Origin: an uncultured beta proteobacterium
GTDB lineage: Bacteria > Pseudomonadota > Gammaproteobacteria > Burkholderiales > Burkholderiaceae
Reading direction: 5' to 3'
Assembly: GCA_903845455.1 (NCBI GenBank)
Contig: CAIMXN010000161.1
Coordinates: 1-7,129, forward strand
Length of the DNA: 7,129 nucleotides
Below the pieces are notes generated by a model. The model was given only the letters and a program-made list of their open reading frames with translations, was not told the origin of the DNA and ran no database searches. Shown piece after piece: positions 1-6,542 of this stretch. A program made the translations under genes and the position numbers. The stretch's first letter is position 1; each line of letters opens with the position of its first letter.

Positions 1-1
1 A

Positions 2-1012
2 GAAACCCAGAGTAACGGACCTAAGCGTGTTACCCCTGTCTTTATCAATGGTAAGCGAGTAAAGACAATCGACGTTCATGCACATTGCGTATTTCAAGAT
101 TCGCTTGATTTGATGGGCCCAGATTCAAAATCATATTTGCCTCCCACCAAAGGGGTTCCCGAGCATTTTATTGAGATACATCGACGTATTGCTGCGATGG
201 ATGAGCAGGGAATCGACATGCAGGTATTGAGCGTGAATCCCTATTGGTATCGGCAAGACAGAGATACGGCCGCAGAGATTTGCCGTATTAATAACCAGAA
301 TCTGGCTGAACTTTGCGCCCAACGCCCAGATAAATTTGCGGCTTTTGCTTCTCTCAGCATGCAATATCCTGATTTAGCAGTGCAGCAGCTTGAAGAGGCA
401 GTGAAAAAACAGGGTTTATGTGGAGCGGCAATAGGTGGAAGTGTATTGGGCGTAGATTTTGCAGACCCTAAATTTCATCCCGTACTTGCTAAAGCTCAAG
501 AGCTCAATGTAACTCTTTTTATTCACCCACAAAGCACTCCTCCATTAGCGCAGCGTTTCAAAGGTAACGGGTGGATGTCTAATGTAATTGGTAACCCTTT
601 AGATACCACCATTGCGCTCCAGCATTTAATTTACGAGGGCGTACTCGATAAATACCCGCAATTAAAAGTACTGGCTGCGCACGGCGGTGGGTTCTTAGGT
701 TCCTATGCCCCAAGAATGGATCACAGCTGTTTTGTTTCGCCACAAAATTGTAATCCCGAGATTGTGCTAAAGAAAAAACCAACCGAATATTTAAACCAGC
801 TCTATTTTGACTCTTTGGTGTTTACACCTGAAGCTTTGCGACATTTGGTGGCTCAGGTTGGCGCAAGTCAGGTGGTAATTGGTACTGATCATCCAATTCC
901 TTGGGAAGAGTATCCCGTAGAGCACGTCATGAGTACGCCTGGGCTAACGAACTCTCAGCGTGTAGCTATCTTGGGTGGTAATGCTGCTAGATTGTTGGGG
1001 CTGAAAGTTTAA
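2..1012 (+). CDS. Amidohydrolase family protein, ACMSD-like (5' end missing)
   Basis: The reading frame is open to the left edge, so the gene is truncated by the window; 336 residues are visible. The ATG at 110 is internal, because the metal-binding HxH motif (IDVHAHC, His codons at 77 and 83) lies upstream of it in the same frame. Further hallmarks of the amidohydrolase-2 (ACMSD-like) family follow: His in LFIHPQS (codon at 524), His in LAAHGGGFLGSY (codon at 680) and Asp in VIGTDHPIPW (codon at 887). Together these would form the mononuclear metal site of a TIM-barrel decarboxylase or hydrolase. Relatives include aminocarboxymuconate-semialdehyde decarboxylase, gamma-resorcylate decarboxylase and 5-carboxyvanillate decarboxylase, so a role in aromatic or ring-cleavage metabolism is plausible. 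The substrate cannot be read from the sequence. The stop codon overlaps that of the convergent kinase gene. The family call is firm; the specific reaction is not. Confidence 0.9.
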   Translation, partial: ETQSNGPKRVTPVFINGKRVKTIDVHAHCVFQDSLDLMGPDSKSYLPPTKGVPEHFIEIHRRIAAMDEQGIDMQVLSVNPYWYRQDRDTAAEICRINNQNLAELCAQRPDKFAAFASLSMQYPDLAVQQLEEAVKKQGLCGAAIGGSVLGVDFADPKFHPVLAKAQELNVTLFIHPQSTPPLAQRFKGNGWMSNVIGNPLDTTIALQHLIYEGVLDKYPQLKVLAAHGGGFLGSYAPRMDHSCFVSPQNCNPEIVLKKKPTEYLNQLYFDSLVFTPEALRHLVAQVGASQVVIGTDHPIPWEEYPVEHVMSTPGLTNSQRVAILGGNAARLLGLKV

Positions 1013-2427
1013 GTTCTAACAATGTGAACACTGCAAGGGGCCTCTTCCACGATCTTGGTCATTGAGGTTCTCCACGGCGTTACCTTGTTTGGTAATTTGT
1101 GGGATGCACCAATCAGAATGAGTGATGCATCATTATCCTTTGCAAATTCTACAATGCGGGTTGCAGGGTCCAGTGCTTCTAGCACGTGGTAAGAAATGCG
1201 CTCTGGTGGTAGCTTCAGTGGTTTTGCCCACTCCATTAACTGCACCAAGTGTCCGCGCACAATACCGCTTGCAGTTTCACTTTCTTGATTGCCTTCAAAA
1301 GTGGGTGTACTGGCAATGGTGCTCAGACAAATCAAACGACTTTCAGGATAGGCTTGCAATAAATTTTTTGTAGTAGTTTGCATCTGTTCGCGTAAATCTT
1401 CATCAGATTGACGGGTATCAATCGCAGCAATCATTAGTGGAGCGTTTTGATCACCCCTACTCGGCAGTGGGCTTGGTGAGGGTTCATAGCCTGCAGCCCT
1501 TAACCAGCGCTTGAGGTTCTCCCAAAAGCTTGGTGGTTCAAGGCGTTCAGATCGCTCCGTCAACTTTACACTTTCAGGATCACGCAATACTTGACGTAAG
1601 CGCGTGGCACTTTGATAGCGGTCATCGGCTCTCGGCTCTAGGCAACGCAATACTACTTCTTGTAGCCAGCGCGGGATTTCTTTTCGAATAGCCCTGGGAG
1701 GAAATGGTTCTGCCCACATTCTTTTTCGCAAACCACTCATGGACTGGGGATTTCCAAAGGGGAGCTCACCTGTAAGCAACTCGTACATGATGACGCCGAT
1801 GGAGAAGATGTCACTGCGGTAGTCTGATCGAACGCCAGCAACTTGCTCTGGTGAAATGTATGGAGCAGACCCGATGCCTTTGCGCATTTCTTCGGCAAGT
1901 AAATCTGGGAAGCGTGAGTGATGCGAGAGGCCAAAGTCAATCAGCGTTAATTTACCTTGCCCATCAATCAGCACGTTGTCTGGTTTGATATCGAGATGTA
2001 TTGCATCTTGTGAGTGCAAAGACTGAACCGCTTGCGCTAGATCAGCACCAATACGAAGGACTTCATCGACGCTAAATTTTTTGCCTTCTTTAATGAGTTC
2101 TTCGAGCGGATGTCCTGCCACTTGTTCCATGGCAATATAGGGACGCGTTGCCATGTTTCCCGAGCCTAGATACTTCGGTACATATGGGCTCTTTAGAGAA
2201 CGCAAGATCGTGAGTTCAGTTTCAAACCCAATCAAACTTTCTACTGGCTGGTCTTTGCCAACCCGTGGAATTTTTAAGAGAATGGGAAGATCGATACCAG
2301 CTTTAGTGGCCGAGAAAAGGCTAGCCATGCCTCCACGGTGTAGTTCTTTACCAAGAACAAAACCATCAACTACTTTGCCTTCCTGAAATATGTCATCTAC
2401 GGCTTCAATATCAGGTTTTATGGTCAT
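1009..2427 (-). CDS. Ser/Thr protein kinase with C-terminal universal stress protein domain
   Basis: This 472-residue protein has two parts. Residues about 22-285 form a Hanks-type kinase: glycine-rich loop LHRGGMASLF (29-38), ATP-anchoring Lys52, helix-C Glu71, catalytic loop HLDIKPDN with Asp146 and Asn151, DFG at 164-166, SPE at 192-194, Asp206 and a late Arg270. The catalytic loop reads HLD instead of HRD, so it is a non-RD kinase, but the residues needed for catalysis are present. A linker follows (about 286-328, rich in Pro and Ser near 315-324). Residues about 329-472 resemble a UspA-like domain ending in CSVHIVRT. The USP nucleotide motif G-2x-G-9x-G(S/T) keeps only its first Gly (440); His443 and Arg453-Thr454 replace the rest, so ATP binding there is doubtful. 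No transmembrane segment or PASTA repeat is seen, so it should be cytoplasmic. It begins 7 bases after the phosphoesterase stop and is probably cotranscribed; its ribosome-binding site is weak. Substrates are unknown. Confidence 0.93.
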   Translation of the reverse strand: MTIKPDIEAVDDIFQEGKVVDGFVLGKELHRGGMASLFSATKAGIDLPILLKIPRVGKDQPVESLIGFETELTILRSLKSPYVPKYLGSGNMATRPYIAMEQVAGHPLEELIKEGKKFSVDEVLRIGADLAQAVQSLHSQDAIHLDIKPDNVLIDGQGKLTLIDFGLSHHSRFPDLLAEEMRKGIGSAPYISPEQVAGVRSDYRSDIFSIGVIMYELLTGELPFGNPQSMSGLRKRMWAEPFPPRAIRKEIPRWLQEVVLRCLEPRADDRYQSATRLRQVLRDPESVKLTERSERLEPPSFWENLKRWLRAAGYEPSPSPLPSRGDQNAPLMIAAIDTRQSDEDLREQMQTTTKNLLQAYPESRLICLSTIASTPTFEGNQESETASGIVRGHLVQLMEWAKPLKLPPERISYHVLEALDPATRIVEFAKDNDASLILIGASHKLPNKVTPWRTSMTKIVEEAPCSVHIVRT

Positions 2428-2434
2428 GGATAAA

Positions 2435-3187
2435 TTACTTGCCAGTAATTAAACGGTTTGCCAACTCTTCGGGTAAGCCAGCGCGTCTTACTTTATCTGC
2501 AGCTTTAAAGTGGTCGTATGGAACACGATGGAAAGTCAGGGCAGAATTTTCAGGCTCAAAAATTGCAAAGCAGGCCTCTGGATTTCCATCCCTTGGCTGA
2601 CCTAGTGAGCCAACGACGCCAACCCACTGGCGGTGACTCATTACTGGCACCTCATCTCCGGGGTGTGGAGCAAAGCGAATCAATTTTCCAACCGCGCTTT
2701 GATAAAAAAGTGCCTGCTCGTGCGCATGCCCTACAAAGGTATAAGACTTTCCCGAGCTTTGGGCACACTGCCAAGCGCTCATGCTATCAGTTATGTAATG
2801 CCATTCAGCAGGTTTATGTGCAGACGCATGGACATAGCACACATTTTCCTCATTAATGATAAGGGGGAGGCCTTTTAAAAACTGTACTTGCGATGGCTTT
2901 AGCTGTGATTTTGTCCACTCAATGGCGGCATTGGCACTGGCGTTCATACTTTGGCTGTAATCTTTAAAAATGGCCTCATCATGATTGCCAACTACCGCAA
3001 TTGCCTTGCCCGCTTGAACAAGTTCAGCAATGCGATCTACCAAAGCAGAAGGGTCGGCGTTGTATCCCACGAGGTCGCCCAAGAAGGCCATGCGTGTGAT
3101 GCCGAGTTCCTGAGCTCTTTCCATGCAGGCTTCAAAGGCCTCTAAATTACTGTGTAGGTCGGCAAATAGCCCAATACGTTCGATCAT
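2435..3187 (-). CDS. Calcineurin-like metallophosphoesterase
   Basis: The 250-residue product carries the dinuclear metal motifs of the metallophosphoesterase superfamily in order: D10-L-H12 (FADLHSN), G37-D38 (LGDLVGYNADP), G67-N-H-D70 (VVGNHDEA), His120 (YVHAS) and G153-H-A-H156 (FVGHAHEQ). The segment VGSLGQPRDG (192-201) is typical of the single-domain branch that contains YfcE/ApaH/PrpE-like proteins. No signal peptide or membrane segment is seen, so a cytoplasmic phosphoesterase is expected. Substrates in this superfamily range from phosphoproteins to cyclic and dinucleotides and cannot be assigned here. The gene lies between the acyltransferase (37 bases) and the kinase (7 bases) in the same direction. 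A role as a phosphatase opposing the kinase is possible but is inference from position. A purine-rich AAGGG abuts the ATG directly, which is too close for a normal Shine-Dalgarno site; no better in-frame start was found. Confidence 0.93.
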   Translation of the reverse strand: MIERIGLFADLHSNLEAFEACMERAQELGITRMAFLGDLVGYNADPSALVDRIAELVQAGKAIAVVGNHDEAIFKDYSQSMNASANAAIEWTKSQLKPSQVQFLKGLPLIINEENVCYVHASAHKPAEWHYITDSMSAWQCAQSSGKSYTFVGHAHEQALFYQSAVGKLIRFAPHPGDEVPVMSHRQWVGVVGSLGQPRDGNPEACFAIFEPENSALTFHRVPYDHFKAADKVRRAGLPEELANRLITGK

Positions 3188-3224
3188 CCCTTAATAATAG
3201 GACAAAAAAGCTTTAAATGAAGGC

Positions 3225-4112
3225 TTAGTACGGGCTTGCCTCATTATTAGGCCGATTTTTGAAGCGCTTATGTACCCAATAATATTCAGCGGGCCTTAGG
3301 CGGATTTCTTTTTCAAAAATCTGGTTCAGACGGGCAGTATCTGCTTCAGGATTTTCGCTAGGAAAATCACTTAGGGGTTTACTGATCGAGCATAAGTAGC
3401 CACTTTCGTCAGGCTTGAGAGCGGTGATCATCATACAAACTTCAGCACCAGTAATATTAGCCAGCCTAGAGACTGCTGTGATGGTATTGGTGTCAATGCC
3501 AAAGAATGAGGTAAATATCGAGTCCTTGAGGCCTAAGTCAATATCAGGCGCAATGATGATAAAGCTACCTTTTCGAATCTCACGAATTAATGCAATTGAA
3601 TTGCCTTGCCGATCAATAGAGTTACCACCAAAACGATTACGCCACTCAATAATTTTTTGATTGAAAAAAGGGCTCTTCATTCTCTGAAAAAATCCTGAAG
3701 TACGGGGCCAATTATTTCGTTTGGCAAGGGCGCTCAAAATAATGCTACCTTCAATACCAGTGAAGTGCATATTTACTAAGATCCTAGGTTTTCTAGCAGA
3801 GAGATCTACTTCCGATTTCACTTCAATCATATTGCTTAATTGATTTTCACTGCCACACCAAATAATACTTTTTTCTACTAAGCTTCTGCCAAGAAGGCGC
3901 CAGTGCTTTTTGCTTAATTGGTCAATAGCCGCATCACTTAATTCTGGGAAGCATAAATGTAAATTGGTTTTGACTACGCGATTACGCTCACCTGGAATTC
4001 GGGCAGCAAGAAAGCCCAAGCTATAGCCAATAGCGACTAGCAATCTATAAGGCAGAATCGAGAGGAGCTTTATTAAAGCTACTACAGCTGCATTAGAAAA
4101 TGATTTAAGCAA
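3225..4112 (-). CDS. LpxL/HtrB-like lipid A (lysophospholipid) acyltransferase
   Basis: The 295-residue protein matches the LpxL/LpxM (HtrB/MsbB) family in length and motifs. It has an N-terminal hydrophobic segment (about 8-38), the catalytic HX4E motif (His116-FTGI-Glu121), a conserved block PDIDLGLKDS with a following FFGI (189-206), and the C-terminal RPAEYYWVHKRFKNRP block (273-288). The family transfers a secondary acyl chain from acyl-ACP to a lipid A precursor at the inner face of the cytoplasmic membrane; a few members act on other lipids such as ornithine lipid. The best start is TTG: an in-frame TGA lies five codons upstream, no ATG precedes the conserved region, and the start sits 8 bases after the carbonic anhydrase stop, which suggests cotranscription. 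Which acyl chain or position it modifies cannot be told. The LpxO-like gene further right could act on the same lipid. Confidence 0.92.
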   Translation of the reverse strand: MLKSFSNAAVVALIKLLSILPYRLLVAIGYSLGFLAARIPGERNRVVKTNLHLCFPELSDAAIDQLSKKHWRLLGRSLVEKSIIWCGSENQLSNMIEVKSEVDLSARKPRILVNMHFTGIEGSIILSALAKRNNWPRTSGFFQRMKSPFFNQKIIEWRNRFGGNSIDRQGNSIALIREIRKGSFIIIAPDIDLGLKDSIFTSFFGIDTNTITAVSRLANITGAEVCMMITALKPDESGYLCSISKPLSDFPSENPEADTARLNQIFEKEIRLRPAEYYWVHKRFKNRPNNEASPY

Positions 4113-4120
4113 GCGGTACT

Positions 4121-4786
4121 TTATTCAATGTCGTACCGCGTTAATGTTTTTTTGTAGCGTACCGTCATCTCCTCTATGGAGCTACTAGACATGCCAAGAT
4201 CGTTAACAAGTCCGGTGTCTAAGCGATAGGTCCAGCCATGGACAGTAAGATCTTGACCGCGAGCCCAAGCATCTTGAACAATGGTGGTTTCACATACGTT
4301 AACGACTTGCTCAATCACATTGAGTTCGCAGAGGCGATCTTGGCGCTTAGGTGTTGGTAACAATTCTCCTAAATAACGCTCATGTTTTTGGTGGACATCT
4401 TTAACGTGGCGCAACCAATTATCCGCAAGCCCGATACGGCGATCACTCAGAGCAGCATGAACGCCCGCGCAACCATAATGACCAACCACTAAGATATGCT
4501 TCACTTTTAGGAGATCAATCGCAAATTGAATGACTGATAGGCAGTTGAGATCAGTATGAACCACTACATTCGCTACATTGCGATGAACGAATAGTTCGCC
4601 AGGCATAAGATCGACGATTTCATTTGCGGGTACACGACTATCAGCGCAGCCAATCCAGAGATATTCTGGGGCTTGTTGATTCACAAGCCGTTTAAAGAAA
4701 TCAGCATCCTGGGTAACCATGCTTTTTGCCCATTCGCGATTATTTATAAATAGATGGTCTAAGGCGCTAGAGTTCTTCATAATCAT
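4121..4786 (-). CDS. can: Beta-class carbonic anhydrase, Can type
   Basis: It converts CO2 and water to bicarbonate and a proton, supplying bicarbonate for carboxylases in the cytoplasm. The zinc ligands of a type II beta enzyme are visible: Cys47, Asp49 (with Arg51) in WIGCADSRVP, and His103 and Cys106 in GHYGCAGVHAA. The stretches GELFVHRNVAN, HTDLNCLSV and CELNVIEQV closely resemble E. coli Can, and the length (221 residues versus about 220) fits. Two starts are possible, Met1 at 4786 or Met3 at 4780; Met3 aligns slightly better with the E. coli N-terminus, and neither has a convincing Shine-Dalgarno site. It is the first gene of the minus-strand run, followed after 8 bases by the acyltransferase. 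Its start faces the divergent YggU-family gene across about 25 bases, so its promoter must lie largely within the neighbour's coding region or in that short gap. Confidence 0.96.
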   Translation of the reverse strand: MIMKNSSALDHLFINNREWAKSMVTQDADFFKRLVNQQAPEYLWIGCADSRVPANEIVDLMPGELFVHRNVANVVVHTDLNCLSVIQFAIDLLKVKHILVVGHYGCAGVHAALSDRRIGLADNWLRHVKDVHQKHERYLGELLPTPKRQDRLCELNVIEQVVNVCETTIVQDAWARGQDLTVHGWTYRLDTGLVNDLGMSSSSIEEMTVRYKKTLTRYDIE

Positions 4787-4805
4787 GGTTTGAGTTTAAA
4801 GTACT

Positions 4806-5105
4806 TTGATAATGCCCATTTGGTTAAAGGAAACACCCACTGGAATTGTGCTTAATCTCTATTGTCAGCCTGGCGCAAAACTAACCAAGGTGGTTGGACT
4901 GCATGCTGGTTGTCTGAAGATTTCGCTACAGGCGCCAGCTATGGAAAACAAGGCTAATGAATTGCTGTTGGCCTGGCTTTCTAAGCAATTAAAGGTACCC
5001 CAAAAGCAAATCCAGTTCTTATCTGGTCAAAACAGCCGCATAAAACGACTAGAAATCTGGGGATCCATTACCCCAGAGCAGATCACCCAGATTCTAAACC
5101 CCTAG
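4806..5105 (+). CDS. DUF167 / YggU family protein
   Basis: The product is 99 residues from a TTG at 4806, or 97 residues from the ATG at 4812; the ATG is the likelier start because no Shine-Dalgarno site favours the TTG. The sequence shows the family pattern: a beta strand followed by CQPGAKLTKVVGLHAG, the segment LKISLQAPAMENKANELL (P-A-x-x-x-K-A-N-E), and a C-terminal GQNSRIKRLEI (usually SGxxSRxKxxxI). This small alpha/beta domain is widely conserved in bacteria and in eukaryotes (C15orf40 in human), but its biochemical role is not established. It ends three bases before the stop codon of the convergent LpxO-like gene, with no visible terminator between them. Family assignment is firm; function is unknown. 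Confidence 0.92.
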   Translation: MIMPIWLKETPTGIVLNLYCQPGAKLTKVVGLHAGCLKISLQAPAMENKANELLLAWLSKQLKVPQKQIQFLSGQNSRIKRLEIWGSITPEQITQILNP

Positions 5106-5108
5106 TGA

Positions 5109-6011
5109 CTACCAAAAGATTGCCCACAAAATCCCCAAAATAAGTACCCATTTACCAATGTAATACACCGAACGCTGCTTGGCCTTAAGCTTCTTTGCTT
5201 GCGCTCTGAGGTGATAAAAATAACTAAAGAGAATATTTATAAACCCCACTTTTTCACCTGCCACATTTTGGGAGGATGTGGTGCTCATGACGTAACGACC
5301 AAACCAGCGGTTGAGTAGTTGTGCAGTCTTTGTATAAAGTGGGCGTTCTATATCGCAAAATAAGACGATACGTTGTCGGTCGGTCTCGTTGGCAGCAAAG
5401 TGAATATAGGTTTCATCAAACATTACCGGTTCACCATCTTTCCAGAAATAACGCTCACCATCAACTTCAATAAAGCATTTTGGGTCGTTTGGTGTGGCAA
5501 GGCCAATGTGGTAGCGCAAGGAGCCCGCATAAGGGTCGCGATGGCGTACAAGCGTTGCTCCAGGAGGCAGAGAGGCAAACATCGCCGCTTTGATCGAAGG
5601 TATCGATTTCAGCAGGGCTACCGTTTTTGGGCAACTAGCCTGTGCTGAAGGCATTTCTTTACCGTACCAATAGAGGTGAAAGCGCTTCCAACCTGTGCGA
5701 AAAAAAGAATTAAACCCGATATCGTTATAACCAGTGGCAGCAGTAATTGCGCCATCATCATGGAGGGAAAGTGCTTCTTGGCGAATGACCTCCCAGTTAT
5801 CTTGTAAGGGCTTAAGTTCAGAAAATTGCATTACCGGAATAAATGCGCCTGCTTTCACTTTCGAAAAAATATAAAGCAGGCTGTTTATAGGGGCTAAAAG
5901 TACTTGGTAGTCAGTTAGGGAGCGCATGAATCCAAAACGAACCTTGCCGCGAAAATAGACAAACACGGCCGAGATGATGAAGATGATGAAAATAATATGG
6001 CGTATTTGCAT
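5109..6011 (-). CDS. Membrane-anchored aspartyl/asparaginyl beta-hydroxylase, LpxO-like
   Basis: The 300-residue protein has hydrophobic segments at both ends (about 4-20 and 284-299) around a cytoplasmic-type Fe(II)/2-oxoglutarate dioxygenase domain. Compared with human aspartyl/asparaginyl hydroxylase, the key residues keep their spacing: His157 (RHRDPYAGSLRYHIGL) with Arg166 nine residues on, distal His204 in FDETYIHFAANE, and Arg214 ten residues after that His, expected to bind 2-oxoglutarate. Glu200 sits four residues before His204 where the human enzyme has Asp. Membrane anchoring and this architecture fit LpxO, which 2-hydroxylates a secondary acyl chain of lipid A; other membrane acyl targets, for example ornithine lipid, are possible. 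The nearby LpxL-like acyltransferase supports a lipid role but is in a separate transcription unit. The ATG start has no clear Shine-Dalgarno site (it is preceded by a run of C). Confidence 0.88.
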   Translation of the reverse strand: MQIRHIIFIIFIISAVFVYFRGKVRFGFMRSLTDYQVLLAPINSLLYIFSKVKAGAFIPVMQFSELKPLQDNWEVIRQEALSLHDDGAITAATGYNDIGFNSFFRTGWKRFHLYWYGKEMPSAQASCPKTVALLKSIPSIKAAMFASLPPGATLVRHRDPYAGSLRYHIGLATPNDPKCFIEVDGERYFWKDGEPVMFDETYIHFAANETDRQRIVLFCDIERPLYTKTAQLLNRWFGRYVMSTTSSQNVAGEKVGFINILFSYFYHLRAQAKKLKAKQRSVYYIGKWVLILGILWAIFW

Positions 6012-6176
6012 GGGGGTTTACTAGTCTGTGTTGATACCCTATTTTAATTTGGATATAGGGAGCCCCCTATCTATTTCTAAGTTAAATAAGCTCCTATACT
6101 CAAAATGGTCAGAATAAAAGAGCCCAATTGAAGTATTCAATGGGCAAAATAGAGATTATTTTTTAGGGAAAAGGTA
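6012..6176. other. Divergent intergenic region with clustered inverted repeats
   Basis: These 165 bases separate the LpxO-like gene (minus strand) from the small membrane protein gene (plus strand) and should hold both promoters. CCCTAT occurs at 6037-6042 and again at 6065-6070, and its complement ATAGGG lies between them at 6055-6060, so the middle copy could pair with either side. A further hairpin lies at 6122-6145. A possible plus-strand -10 box, TATACT, is at 6095-6100, but no good -35 box stands at the right distance. No RNA gene or small ORF was recognised here. Confidence 0.6.
6122..6145. other. Ten-pair stem-loop in the leader of the small membrane protein gene
   Basis: GCCCA then TTGAA (separated by one bulged A at 6127), a loop of GTA at 6133-6135, and the complementary TTCAA then TGGGC form a ten-base-pair stem. 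On the plus strand it is followed by AAAATAGAG, not a T run, so it is not an obvious terminator there. On the minus strand it is followed by TCTTTTATT, so it could stop antisense transcription coming from the right. Its position about 20 bases before the ribosome-binding site of the 6177 gene also allows an RNA-stability or regulatory role. Confidence 0.55.
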
Positions 6177-6542
6177 ATGAATCAATTTATAAAGTGGCTC
6201 TTAAGCCTTGTATTTATTGGGATTGCAGGCATAGTAGCCTATACCTGGGCTATGTTGAATTGGAGTTATGGCAGTGGTGAGCGTGCTGGCTATGTTCAAA
6301 AATTCTCGAATCGTGGCTATGTCTGCAAGACATGGGAGGGAGAGTTGGCGATGGTCTCAATGCCAGGAACAATGTCTGAAAAATTCCTCTTTACGGTGCG
6401 TGAAGATGCTGTGGCGCAAAAAATTAATGCAAATTTAGGCAAAAAAGTCGCTTTAAAGTATGAGCAGCACATTGGCTTGCCAACAACGTGTTTTGGCGAT
6501 ACAGAGTATTTTGTATCTGACATTACTGTTTTGGATGAATAA
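6177..6542 (+). CDS. Small single-pass membrane protein of unknown function
   Basis: I do not recognise a named family. The 121-residue product begins MNQFIKWLLS and has one strong hydrophobic segment (about 5-27), either an uncleaved signal anchor or a signal peptide without a clear cleavage site. The remaining 90 or so residues look like a small soluble domain with beta-strand-like stretches. Two cysteines (Cys50 in GYVCKTWEGE and Cys105 in PTTCFGD) could form a disulfide if the domain faces the periplasm. The start is well supported: AGGG at 6165-6168 lies eight bases before the ATG, with AAAAGG closer in. It is transcribed divergently from the LpxO-like gene and stands alone, with about 110 bases before hup. 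An envelope role is only inference from the membrane anchor. Confidence 0.8.
   Translation: MNQFIKWLLSLVFIGIAGIVAYTWAMLNWSYGSGERAGYVQKFSNRGYVCKTWEGELAMVSMPGTMSEKFLFTVREDAVAQKINANLGKKVALKYEQHIGLPTTCFGDTEYFVSDITVLDE

Noticed and set aside
110..112. ATG at 110 as the start of the amidohydrolase
   Set aside because: The frame is open to the left edge and the conserved IDVHAHC metal-binding motif lies upstream in the same frame, so this ATG is internal.
2518..3145. Plus-strand open frames of 64-112 codons opposite the metallophosphoesterase gene
   Set aside because: They overlap a gene with full conserved motifs on the other strand, have no ribosome-binding sites, and their products look like no family.
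3188..3224. Possible terminator between the acyltransferase and phosphoesterase genes (AAGC...GCTT followed by T on the minus strand)
   Set aside because: The stem would be only about four pairs, too weak to call; the genes were kept as one putative transcription unit.
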